Shown here: in pieces, positions 47,012 to 56,162 of the stretch
Layout of the letters: every line of letters begins with the position of its first letter
Numbering within the stretch: position 1 is the stretch's first letter
Assembly: GCA_965218865.1 (NCBI GenBank)
Contig: CBDCME010000049.1
Coordinates: 105,467 to 169,466, forward strand
Length of the DNA stretch: 64,000 bases
Direction: 5' to 3'
DNA from: CBDCME01 sp965218865
GTDB lineage: Bacteria > Pseudomonadota > Alphaproteobacteria > JAAXGF01
The notes under the pieces: model-generated
Told to the model about the DNA's origin: nothing
The model's input: the letters and a program-made list of their open reading frames with translations, nothing else
Databases searched by the model: none
Program-made: the position numbers and the translations under genes

Positions 47012-48001
47012 ATGCCAAAAATAGTCCGTTTTCACCAGACAGGAAGTGCCGATGTTCTCAAGGTGGAGGAAATGCCCTTGGACGAGCCCGGTGAAGGCGA
47101 AGTCCGCCTGAAGGTGGAGGCAATCGGCCTCAATCGCGCCGAGGTGATGTATCGGCAAGGAAACTACCTTGAAACCGCCGAGCTACCGTCCCGGATCGGC
47201 TACGAAGCCGCGGGTATCGTCGATGCCCTCGGACCCGGCACCGTCGGCGTTCGGATCGGCGACCGGGTCAGCACGATCCCGTCTTTTTCAATGCAGAAGT
47301 ACGGCGTTTACGGTGAAAGCGCGATCGTCCCCGCTGCCTCCGTCGCCCATTACCCAGCAACGCTGTCGGCCGTTGAAGGGACCGCCATCTGGATGCAGTA
47401 CCTGACAGCGTACGGCGCGCTGATCCACTACAGCCAGCTAAAAAGCGACGACTTTGTTGTGATCCCCGCGGCCAGTAGTAGCGTTGGACTGGCGGCCATT
47501 CAGATTACCAAGGCCGTGGGTGCAGTGGCCGTTGCGGCGACACGTGGCGCCGACAAACAGCCATTCCTTATCGACGCCGGTGCCGATCATGTCGTCGTCA
47601 CCAACGAACAAGATCTGGCCGAGAGGGTCAAAGCCATCACATCCGGAAAGGGAGCTCGGATAATTTTCGACCCGGTTGCCGGACCGTTTATCGAGACCCT
47701 CGCCGAAGCCGCGGCTTCAGGTGCAACGATCTTCGAATACGGGGCCTTATCTATGAAGCCGACGTCCTTCCCCCTGTTCTCCGCCCTGGCAAAGGGCCTC
47801 ACGGTACGCGGCTATACGTTGTTCGAAATTGTGAGCAATCCTGAAACCCTCGAGTGCGGCAAACGCTATGTTTACGACGGCCTCGTTTCCGGTGCCCTGA
47901 AGCCACTGATCGATCGCACCTTTCCGCTGGACGCGATCGCGGAAGCCCACCGCTACATGGAGTCGAACCAACAGAAGGGAAAGATCGTGGTGACCGTTTG
48001 A
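47012..48001 (+). CDS. MDR-family zinc-independent oxidoreductase (quinone reductase-like)
   Basis: 329 residues: 'MPKIVRFHQTGSADVLKVEE' at the N-terminus, 'GYEAAGIVDALGPGTVGVRI' and 'GDRVSTIPSFSMQKYGVYGE', then the NAD(P)H-binding 'VIPAASSSVGLAAIQITKAV' and the end 'HRYMESNQQKGKIVVTV'. Cytosolic NADPH:quinone reductase or enoyl reductase activity is usual. A strong ribosome site precedes ATG 47012. Confidence 0.88.
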   Translation: MPKIVRFHQTGSADVLKVEEMPLDEPGEGEVRLKVEAIGLNRAEVMYRQGNYLETAELPSRIGYEAAGIVDALGPGTVGVRIGDRVSTIPSFSMQKYGVYGESAIVPAASVAHYPATLSAVEGTAIWMQYLTAYGALIHYSQLKSDDFVVIPAASSSVGLAAIQITKAVGAVAVAATRGADKQPFLIDAGADHVVVTNEQDLAERVKAITSGKGARIIFDPVAGPFIETLAEAAASGATIFEYGALSMKPTSFPLFSALAKGLTVRGYTLFEIVSNPETLECGKRYVYDGLVSGALKPLIDRTFPLDAIAEAHRYMESNQQKGKIVVTV

Positions 48002-48129
48002 TCGCCACCTGGAAAAAGGTTGGATGTCCGGGACGGCATTGTCACGTTATGCAATTTTACAGCAGAATCGAGGTGAATCAACGCACAACGGGGACAAATA
48101 ACAGTGACGGTCAAAGGTGCGCTGTTTGG

Positions 48130-49715
48130 CGGGGCACGTTGACCGAATGGTGTCCCAGTGATTACCCTGGGGAGTGAGTCTCGTATGGCGGGAATGAGCG
48201 TAAGCGCTTGATGTTCACTCTTTTCAGGCGGCCAGCGCCATGTGTTGGCACATGCGGTTGTCATTGGCAGCGGGCACGACGGCCGAGACCAAGGCTTCCC
48301 AGGCCGGCTCGAAGCGTGCGGACTTGATGAGTGCGCGGAAGGTGAGCACAGCCTGCCCGCCGGGGATCCGCCAGCGCATCCCGGACCTCTTCATACGTTG
48401 CGTCACGAGCGTCTTGTTGGCGGCTTCGACAACTCCAGAACCGACGGGCAGCTTCCGATCCTTCAGCGCGCGGTAGCGCATGCGATGCCGGTTCTTGCGG
48501 AAGAACGCCAGCTCCCGCTCGATCTCGGCCTTGCCCGAGGTCGCCTTGCCGAGCAGGTGCCGCAGGGCTCGGATGACCTTCTCCACCCCGTCCGCATCGT
48601 GCCGCAGAATCTCGCGGTACTTCTCGAACCAGTTGCCGGCGACGGTGTGATCGGATGCTGCTGAGAGGTGTTCGCAGACGTGCCAGAAGTCGACAACCTC
48701 CTCCATCGGCGAGAGGGTCTCCAGGAAGGTCCAGTTGTCGGGGGCACCGTCGGCGATGGCGACGATCCCGATGTCCGGGCGGCACAGCTGGATATTGGCG
48801 ACCTCGGCCCTGAGCTGGGCCTTCAGGCTGCCTTTGCCGCTTTCCGGCATGCGCCCGAAGTAGAGTGTATGCAGCCGTTCGCCCTCGCTGTCGTGGAACG
48901 AGACCGTGCCGCAGGAAGCCTCGCGCCACGATGCCTCCGCGTGGCCGTCCTCCCCGGCTCGAAGCGGCACCATGATGCCGTCGAGCGAGACCGCCGCCGT
49001 GACTGCAGCCGCCGGAATGCCCTCTGCAGCCCGGATCTCAGCCAGCGCCGTCTCGCTGACCGTCTCCCAGCTCACGTGTGCCGACTTGATCAGACGCTGA
49101 AGGGTGCTCGCCGACGGGGTCATGGTCCCCATCTTGCGGAAAAAGACCTCTGCTTCGCGGGCCGTGCAATGGCCCATCAGCCAGACGCCGAGATGCGCCG
49201 CCGTCCGGGTCAGACAGCCGTTCACCAGGCCCAGGCTCTCGTCCACAGGAACGATCGAAGCCGACGCGCCGTCCCGACGGTAGCGCGGGCGCCGATACTC
49301 CACCGCGCCCAGCGAGGTCATCACCGTCTTGGCGGTGTCCTCCACCCGGTACCAGACTTGCCCGTCCCGCTCGATCCGCAGAGCGCCGTCATCGCGGCCT
49401 TCGATGATACCGCGCAGCAGCAGACAGCAGACATCCTTCATCACGTTGAGCACATCCCGCTCGGTCGCCTCGAAGTCGTCGGAAGCCTCACCGGATCCGA
49501 CGTGTTCGTTGCACAGCGCGAGCACCCGTGTCACCGCCTCGGCAGCGACCTCGGGCAAATCCGACAGAGCGATGGACGATGGTGAAGAAGGCTGCGACAC
49601 TGCCATGGGAATGCTCCTGGTGTTGGGTTTGAGGACGACATCGCACCGCATCTTGCGGTCCGGGACATTCCCGCCCTCCAATGCTGTGCGTCCCCAATTC
49701 TGACAGGATCACGCC
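48130..49715 (-). mobile_element. ISKra4-family insertion sequence (approximate ends)
   Basis: The transposase and short leader/trailer define the element. Weakly similar inverted ends are TTGACCGAATGGTGTC near 48139 and, on the other strand, CTGTCAGAATTGGGGAC near 49697, so the limits are estimates. No target duplication was identified. Confidence 0.6.
48224..49606 (-). CDS. ISKra4-family transposase
   Basis: ATG 49606 follows CCAGGAGC. The 460-residue protein has the family blocks 'AVEYRRPRYRR', 'AAVSLDGIMVPLRAGEDG', 'IVAIADGAPDNWTFLETL', 'VVDFWHVCEHLSAAS' and 'PVGSGVVEAANKTLVTQRMK'. It appears intact. Confidence 0.88.
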   Translation of the reverse strand: MAVSQPSSPSSIALSDLPEVAAEAVTRVLALCNEHVGSGEASDDFEATERDVLNVMKDVCCLLLRGIIEGRDDGALRIERDGQVWYRVEDTAKTVMTSLGAVEYRRPRYRRDGASASIVPVDESLGLVNGCLTRTAAHLGVWLMGHCTAREAEVFFRKMGTMTPSASTLQRLIKSAHVSWETVSETALAEIRAAEGIPAAAVTAAVSLDGIMVPLRAGEDGHAEASWREASCGTVSFHDSEGERLHTLYFGRMPESGKGSLKAQLRAEVANIQLCRPDIGIVAIADGAPDNWTFLETLSPMEEVVDFWHVCEHLSAASDHTVAGNWFEKYREILRHDADGVEKVIRALRHLLGKATSGKAEIERELAFFRKNRHRMRYRALKDRKLPVGSGVVEAANKTLVTQRMKRSGMRWRIPGGQAVLTFRALIKSARFEPAWEALVSAVVPAANDNRMCQHMALAA

Positions 49716-49860
49716 CGAGTCGGACAGATTGTCACGAAAACCTGCTTTCCGGTGAATCTGGAAAGCCTAAGCCTTTGAATCTAAACACGCATGATCCGCC
49801 ATCCCAGAACCCCACCCTTACCCTGATAAGATTCCTTGGTTGTATACCTCGTCGTAACCA

Positions 49861-51426
49861 GTCGTCCGTGAAGAACCCTGATTTCAAGCTGAAGCGGCGA
49901 TTGGGTTTGCGGTGGGGTGCGAGATGTCGCTGAGGAGCGCGGCCAGGATTTGGACAAACAAACGCCTCAGCCATTTGAGGACAAGGCGGTAGTTGTAGCC
50001 GGCGCCGGCGAGGATGGCGTTGATCTTGTCGCCGTCGCGGCCTTTGAGGAAGTTGCGCCCCAGCCTGCCATCGCTCTTGAGATGTCCGATCACGACCTCG
50101 ACGGCGGAGCGCCGCCTGAGCTCCTTCTTGATCGTCGGCGTGATGCCGCGTTTCTGGCCTGATCTAAAGACGCGGTGTTTGTTGGGGTAATCGTGGCCCT
50201 GGTATCCCTTGTCGACATAGATGCGCTCGGCCGATATCCCCGTCCAGCGTTCCATCTCTTCGATCACCTGCCTCAAGGTGTGGCCATCATAGGGATTGCC
50301 GTGGAAGGCCTTGACGTGGGCGACGAACTGGCCGCCGGGGGGGCGGGAATTGGTCGCCGCCACGGAGACCTTGCAGCCGAACTCGTACGGCTTGTGCGCC
50401 TTCCCTTTGCCGATGCATTCGACCTCGGGCGCGTGGAGCGAATAGACCTTGGGCAAGGGGTCGCGCCGCTTCTGGGTCGACACCCGCTCGGCCAGCCACA
50501 AGGGGCGGCGGAAGGGATCCCGTAGGCTCTCCTCCTGGGCCGTCTTGCGGCGGATGTCGCGGACGGTGCGCCCGAGATAGGTCTTGAGCTTGCGCAGGGC
50601 CTTGTTGGCCCGCTTGTGCTGTTTGGCATGGCGGTAGCGGCCTTGCATGATCAACGCCCTCTTGCCCAGGCGGGTATAGGACTGACGCAGGGCAATGCCG
50701 TGCTCCCGTGCCAGTCGCACCAGCCGCTCGCGGGCTCGTTGCATCAGTTTGGCGTCGGTCGGAAAGGCAATCGCCTTCTCTTGTACGGTGGTGTCCACCG
50801 TCACCCGCTCGAGGTCCTTCTCCCGCAGCGCCCCCACCCGGTGGGCCACGGCCAGGCTCTCCTGGAATACCTTCTCCAAACCTTCCGGCCCGATCCGGTC
50901 CCGCCACCGGGTCATCGACGAGCGCTCCATGGGCAGCTCATGCTGAAAGTACTCTTCGCCGCAGAAGCACTGGAAGTATGGGTCGTAGACCCAGCGCTCG
51001 CAGACCTCCTCATCCGAGAGATCGAACATATGCTTGAGGATGTGCAGCCCAACCATCAACCGCGTCGGGACCCCCGGCCGACCCTCCTCCGAATACAAGG
51101 CTTCATAGGTCTCGTCGAAGAAAGTCCACGCGATCCGGCCCCCCAACACCACCAACTCGTGGCGCAGGTTGATGATGTTTTCGAACCGCGAGAGGAACAG
51201 GTCCTCTATTCCCGATGACACCTTGCGCGATGGCTTCATCACAGTTCTCCAATCCCAATCGACGGGAGCAGAGAATCACGTTCCGCAACGGAAGGGAATC
51301 CCCAAAATCAATTATTTCAAATCACAAGCTTTTCAGGCCCAAAACCCGTTTTCTTGCAAATCCGATTACTTCGCCAAACCGAAAGAACTACCAACATCAG
51401 CCGCTTACGCGTTCTTCACGGGCGAC
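49861..51426 (-). mobile_element. IS5-like insertion sequence, full-length copy F
   Basis: Length 1566 bp, flanked by TAACCA (49855-49860, 51427-51432). Confidence 0.92.
49884..51242 (-). CDS. IS5-like DDE transposase (copy F)
   Basis: Intact, 452 residues. Differences from copy D: L in 'EDLFLSRFEN', D in 'FPTDAKLMQ', V in 'SAVEVVIGH', P in 'LRDPFRRP', C-terminus 'PIAASA'. Confidence 0.9.
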   Translation of the reverse strand: MMKPSRKVSSGIEDLFLSRFENIINLRHELVVLGGRIAWTFFDETYEALYSEEGRPGVPTRLMVGLHILKHMFDLSDEEVCERWVYDPYFQCFCGEEYFQHELPMERSSMTRWRDRIGPEGLEKVFQESLAVAHRVGALREKDLERVTVDTTVQEKAIAFPTDAKLMQRARERLVRLAREHGIALRQSYTRLGKRALIMQGRYRHAKQHKRANKALRKLKTYLGRTVRDIRRKTAQEESLRDPFRRPLWLAERVSTQKRRDPLPKVYSLHAPEVECIGKGKAHKPYEFGCKVSVAATNSRPPGGQFVAHVKAFHGNPYDGHTLRQVIEEMERWTGISAERIYVDKGYQGHDYPNKHRVFRSGQKRGITPTIKKELRRRSAVEVVIGHLKSDGRLGRNFLKGRDGDKINAILAGAGYNYRLVLKWLRRLFVQILAALLSDISHPTANPIAASA

Positions 51427-51561
51427 TAACCACACTTCTTGTCCGCGGAAAGGACCTGTGGCGTAACCGCTAAGAGCGTCTGCTTTGCGGCGAACTGCGG
51501 AAGGCAGTACGCGGGCTTGTCGAGCGCTCCCGGCGTGTCGAGGGCCGACGCCGGGTTCGTT

Positions 51562-51660
51562 TCAGAGTGCCCGCGTCCGAAGGTCGCGGAAGCGGTCGAG
51601 GAGGAACTCGACGAAGAGGCGGACTTTTCCGGAGAGGTGGCGGCTGTGGGGGTAAACCGA
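51562..51660 (-). pseudogene. LysR-type effector-domain scrap
   Basis: The codons 'YPHSRHLSGKVRLFVEFLLD' and 'RFRDLRTRAL' before a stop match the end of LysR substrate-binding domains. The rest of the gene is absent; it abuts the IS5 copy F region. Confidence 0.55.
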
Positions 51661-52352
51661 GGCCGGCGGCGGCCGATCATTCGATCTTGATATTTACAAT
51701 CTTGCCTTCTGCGAGCTTCACTGGCACGTCCTGTCCCTCTACGCGCACCGTGTATTCGCCGGGCGGCAAAGACGTTCTGGATTTGAACCTGTCAAGATTG
51801 ATCAGCGTCTCTCCGGCCGCGTCGAGGACCGTCGCATCGGCACCCGTGACATTGATCACCCCAGGCTTCAGGACCTTCGTCTCGCCGGCCTTGATGGTTA
51901 CGCCGGGCCACACCGCCTTGCCGAATGTCACGTCGAACGTCGAGGGGATCAACGTCGCGCTCGACACGAATCCGCTGACGCTGGCAACCTCCTCGCCGGT
52001 TTCGCTATCGAGGATCTGATGGTTTGAATCGGGATTCTCGATCATCAGGACACCCGCTTCCAGCACCTTTGTTTCCCCCGACTTCACCACAATGCTCTTC
52101 CAGACGGCCTTGGCGAATGTGACATTGTAAATGCCGGCCGGCAGGTCAACGACGGTCTCGAATTTACTGATTCTGGCGACCTTCTCGCCGGACTCCTCGT
52201 CGATGACGTCGTGGCTCTGCAGTCCGGCCGCCCCGATCTCGAGGCGCCCGGGACCGGTTTTTTTGCTAATCTTGATGGTTGCTTCTTCCGATGCGGCAGC
52301 GGCCTTGCCAAGATTGTCAACCAGGTCGCCGGCACTGTCAGCACTGAAGTAA

Positions 52353-53520
52353 TACCAACCGCCCTTAACATTGACTTGTGCGAGCCCACGCTCTGAGGCC
52401 GATGGACATGATCTTCCAAGGTTGGTCGGTCAGGTTGTTCCAGGCTTGGCAAGAGGCCTCGACGATGGCTTCATAGGAGTCGAAGACACGATTGTAGAGC
52501 CAGTTCTGGCGGAGGTATTGCCAGACATTTTCGGCGGGATTGAGCTCCGGGGACTTGGGTGGCAAAGGCACGAGGGAGATGTTCTCCGGGATGCCGAGTT
52601 TGGCAGTGGTGTGCCATGCGGCTTGGTCGAGCAGCACGACGGCATGGGCGTTTGGGGCAACGGCCCGGCTGATTTCCTCGAGATGCAGGTCCATGGCTTC
52701 AGTATTGGCGCGCGGCATGACCAGCGCCGCGCCTTCACCGCGCTCGGGGCAGATGGCGCCGAAGAGATACGCCGAAGAGGTCCGTAGGTCCTTGACCTGG
52801 CGCGGGCGCGATCCCTTTGGGGCCCACTGGCGCACCGGGCTGTTCTTCTGGCCGACGCGCATTTCATCTTGAAACCAAACCTCGATGGGCGTGTCCGGTG
52901 GCTGTGCCACTACGATTTTCGCCAAGTGTTCGGGAAAACTTTTTTTTAAATTCCTCCTGTGCCCCCGCATCCTGGCCGACGTGGCGCGGGCGCGCGGAAA
53001 TATGCGAGAACCCGAGCGCGGCCAGCAGCTTGCCGACGCTCCGCTCGTGATAGTCCACGCCGAAGCGCGTTCGGATCAGTTGCTTGAGATCGATGCAGCG
53101 CCAGCGCACGACCCCATCCCGTTCGGGATCGGGACCGGCCTCGATAGCCCGCGAAAGCGCCGCCATTTGCGACGGCGTCAACCGACGCAACGCCCCGTTC
53201 GGCTTGCGGTCGATCAGACCGGCCGGACCTCCCGCGTTGAACCGGTGAACCCAGTCCCGCAACGTCTGCCGATCCATGCCGCCAATACCCGCCGCGCACG
53301 CTCGATCCATCCCATCGTAGATGGCCGCCATCGACAAAAGCCGTCGCGCCTGGTTCCCATCATCGCTCCGTGCCGCAAGAACACGGACTCTTTCAGCATC
53401 AAAGTCGTTTCACAAAGGAATCGTTGGCATTGAACACACTCCCTTGTTGCCAACAACCTTGAATCACACAAAACCTAGCGTGTAAACCTTTGCGCGAGTC
53501 AAACTCTAGGGCGGTTGGTA
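52353..53520 (-). mobile_element. IS630-like insertion sequence, copy H3
   Basis: Length 1168 bp, flanked by TAA (52350-52352, 53521-53523). Inserted in the VWA gene. Confidence 0.92.
52365..53430 (-). pseudogene. IS630-like transposase with premature stop (copy H3)
   Basis: CGA is changed to TGA about ten codons into OrfA (near 53409), so the HTH part cannot start normally. OrfB is open with W after 'PAENV' and Y in 'NWLYNRVF'. Confidence 0.85.
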
Positions 53521-54176
53521 TAAGTACCGCCGGTCGCCTCCGCGACACACTGCAATTGAAAGCGTGTTGCATCATCGGCTCCAAAGCCGATTGTATGAAT
53601 GACCAGACTGGCGTCGGCTTCCTTAAGCTTTCTGGCCGTGGCGCAGGGGTCGCCCTCGCAGATCTCCTTGCCGTCGCTGACCAGGACGACAATGTGCTCC
53701 GCCGCTTCCTCGGCCTTTAGATCATCGGCAGCGAGACCAATGACATAGGTGATCGGCGTGTAACCCTGGGCACGCAGGTCGCTCGTCTGCTGAAGCACTT
53801 GGCCGCGTATTGCCTCGACGTTGTCGAAGCCAGCCATCAGCTGGGTGTCCTGGCAGTCGTGGGCCTCGCGCGGTGACTGGTGGCCATAGGCGCGGAAGGC
53901 GAGGCGGAGCTTGGCGTCGAGCCTCTCGACCATACGGGCAACGGCCTGCTTGGCCACGGCCAGTTTGACCGTGCCGTCGGCCAGGCGACCGTGCATGCTG
54001 CCGGAGGCGTCAAGTATTAGCTCGATGCTGCGGCTTTCCTGTGCCAGAACCGAGGCGGGCAGTAACCAAGCGCTCACGAGCAGCACCGCTGACAGCGGAG
54101 TGGCAATCCGAAGCCGGGCCTTTCGCCTACTGTCCGACAGGGAACACGATAGATTTCCCCAAATAAATTGCCGCAT

Positions 54177-54624
54177 TCGTCCACCTCCCCTTGCATCGTT
54201 CACGCATAACCGATCTTCGCCCGAGTTGATGTGGCATTTGCAACAGCCGCCACGCCGAGGATATTGGCGGCGCCCGCACTTGATTGCCATAATTGTCAAA
54301 AAATTAGCACAGATAACGGTCACGGACGAATCTGCTCATGATTCGGTTGCCCGCATGGTGATTTCCCTCGTCATCGGCTAACCTAGCAATCAGATACTCT
54401 AGCTCAGCGACTATTTTGCGCACCGAGGGGTCTACCTGCCGCGCGCGACTTCCGCTTTGGGTCTTGGGCGTGTGAAAACCCCGTAAAATCCCGTTTCTTT
54501 GTCGAATCTACCGAAATAGTAGATTTATGAGATCGGTAAACCATTGAATTCATTGCCTTTTAATTTCAGAAAGTTCGGAAGAAAACTGGTTTGACGGGTT
54601 TAGGGAACGTTTTTACACAGCCTA
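54177..54624. other. Gene-free stretch upstream of the VWA gene
   Basis: No gene supported. It presumably contains the VWA promoter; the segment around 54500 is AT-rich. Confidence 0.4.
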
Positions 54625-54686
54625 GGTCACCTGCCGCCGATGAATCACCGTCCCAACTCCGTCAGCTTGCTGGGGTTAAGCGGTCG
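54625..54686 (-). repeat. Dispersed 62-bp repeat, copy 2
   Basis: Inverted relative of 20611-20672; on the minus strand it also contains AAGCTGACGGAGTTGGGACG. The following 54687-54844 shows no gene. Confidence 0.75.
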
Positions 54687-54847
54687 TGCGCAATGGGTCC
54701 AGGAGCATCGACTCCCGGCCCCCCACGCCTACCATCGGAGTGTTAGAAATCCCTTTTCAGAATCCACCGCCAGCTTTTCCCACGCGAGCACAAACATCCA
54801 GATTCCCGCGGGCGCGAAATGAGCGGTAGACAATAATCCTCGCCTAA

Positions 54848-56015
54848 TACCAACCGCCCTTAACATTGACTTGTGCGATCCCACGCTCTGAGGCCGATGG
54901 ACATGATCTTCCAAGGTTGGTCGGTCAGGTTGTTCCAGGCTTGGCAAGAGGCCTCGACGATGGCTTCATAGGAGTCGAAGACACGATTGGAGAGCCAGTT
55001 CTGGCGGAGGTATTGCCAGACATTTTCGGCGGGATTGAGCTCCGGGGACTTGGGTGGCAAAGGCACGAGGGAGATGTTCTCCGGGATGCCGAGTTTGGCA
55101 GTGGTGTGCCATGCGGCTTGGTCGAGCAGCACGACGGCATGGGCGTTTGGGGCAACGGCCCGGCTGATTTCCTCGAGATGCAGGTCCATGGCTTCAGTAT
55201 TGGCGCGCGGCATGACCAGCGCCGCGCCCTCACCGCGCTCGGGGCAGATGGCGCCGAAGAGATACGCCGAAGAGGTCCGTAGGTCCTTGACCTGGCGCGG
55301 GCGCGATCCCTTTGGGGCCCACTGGCGCACCAGGCTGTTCTTCTGGCCGACGCGCATTTCATCTTGAAACCAAACCTCGATGGGCGTGTCCGGTGGCTGT
55401 GCCGCTACGATTTTCGCCAAGTGTTCGGGAAAACTTTTTTTTAAATTCCTCCTGTGCCCGCGCATCCTGGCCGACGTGGCGCGGGCGCGCGGAAATATGC
55501 GAGAACCCGAGCGCGGCCAGCAGCTTGCCGACGCTCCGCTCGTGATAGTCCACGCCGAAGCGCGTTCGGATCAGTTGCTTGAGATCGATGCAGCGCCAGC
55601 GCACGACCCCATCCCGTTCGGGATCGGGACCGGCCTCGATAGCCCGCGAAAGCGCCGCCATTTGCGACGGCGTCAACCGACGCAACGCCCCGTTCGGCTT
55701 GCGGTCGATCAGACCGGCCGGACCTCCCGCGTTGAACCGGTGAACCCAGTCCCGCAACGTCTGCCGATCCATGCCGCCAATACCCGCCGCGCACGCTCGA
55801 TCCATCCCATCGTAGATGGCCGCCATCGACAAAAGCCGTCGCGCCTGGTTCCCATCATCGCTCCGTGCCGCAAGAACACGGACTCTTTCAGCATCAAAGT
55901 CGTTTCGCAAAGGAATCGTTGGCATTGAACACACTCCCTTGTTGCCAACAACCTTGAATCACACAAAACCTAGCGTGTAAACCTTTGCGCGAGTCAAACT
56001 CTGGGGCGGTTGGTA
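54848..56015 (-). mobile_element. IS630-like insertion sequence, copy H4
   Basis: Length 1168 bp, flanked by TAA (54845-54847, 56016-56018). Confidence 0.92.
54860..55925 (-). CDS. IS630-like transposase, two frames (copy H4)
   Basis: Both frames are open, W after 'PAENV', A8 shift site intact; a candidate active copy. The C-terminus ends 'AWDRTSQC'. Confidence 0.88.
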
Positions 56016-56162
56016 TAAGCCAATCGAGCAAAAACGAACAACATCGACCGTGGCACATCCCTCGATCGACGGTGACCATATCCACCCCCCTCTTTGCACG
56101 GGTTTCATTTTGGCGCCACACATCGTCCTCGGTCGCTATAATGTCGGCAAAGGGGGACTTCG

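Larger units (their letters stand above)
51677..54176 (-). pseudogene. Secreted VWA-domain protein split by IS630-like H3
   Basis: ATG 54176 follows AGGGGAGG and starts a signal peptide ('PLSAVLLVSAWLLPASVLAQ'). The VWA domain has the MIDAS 'ELILDASGSM' (about residues 52-61) and 'HIVVLVSDGKEICEGDPC'. After 'QCVAEATGGTY' the IS intervenes; removing it and one TTA copy reads GGC GGT ACT TAC TTC AGT GCT, giving 'GGTYFSADSAGDLV' and a β-rich tail with repeats such as 'VTFAKAVWKSIVVKSGETKV' and 'VTFGKAVWPGVTIKAGETKV'. The joined protein would be about 440 residues. The neighbour is a secreted caspase-like protein. Confidence 0.85.
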
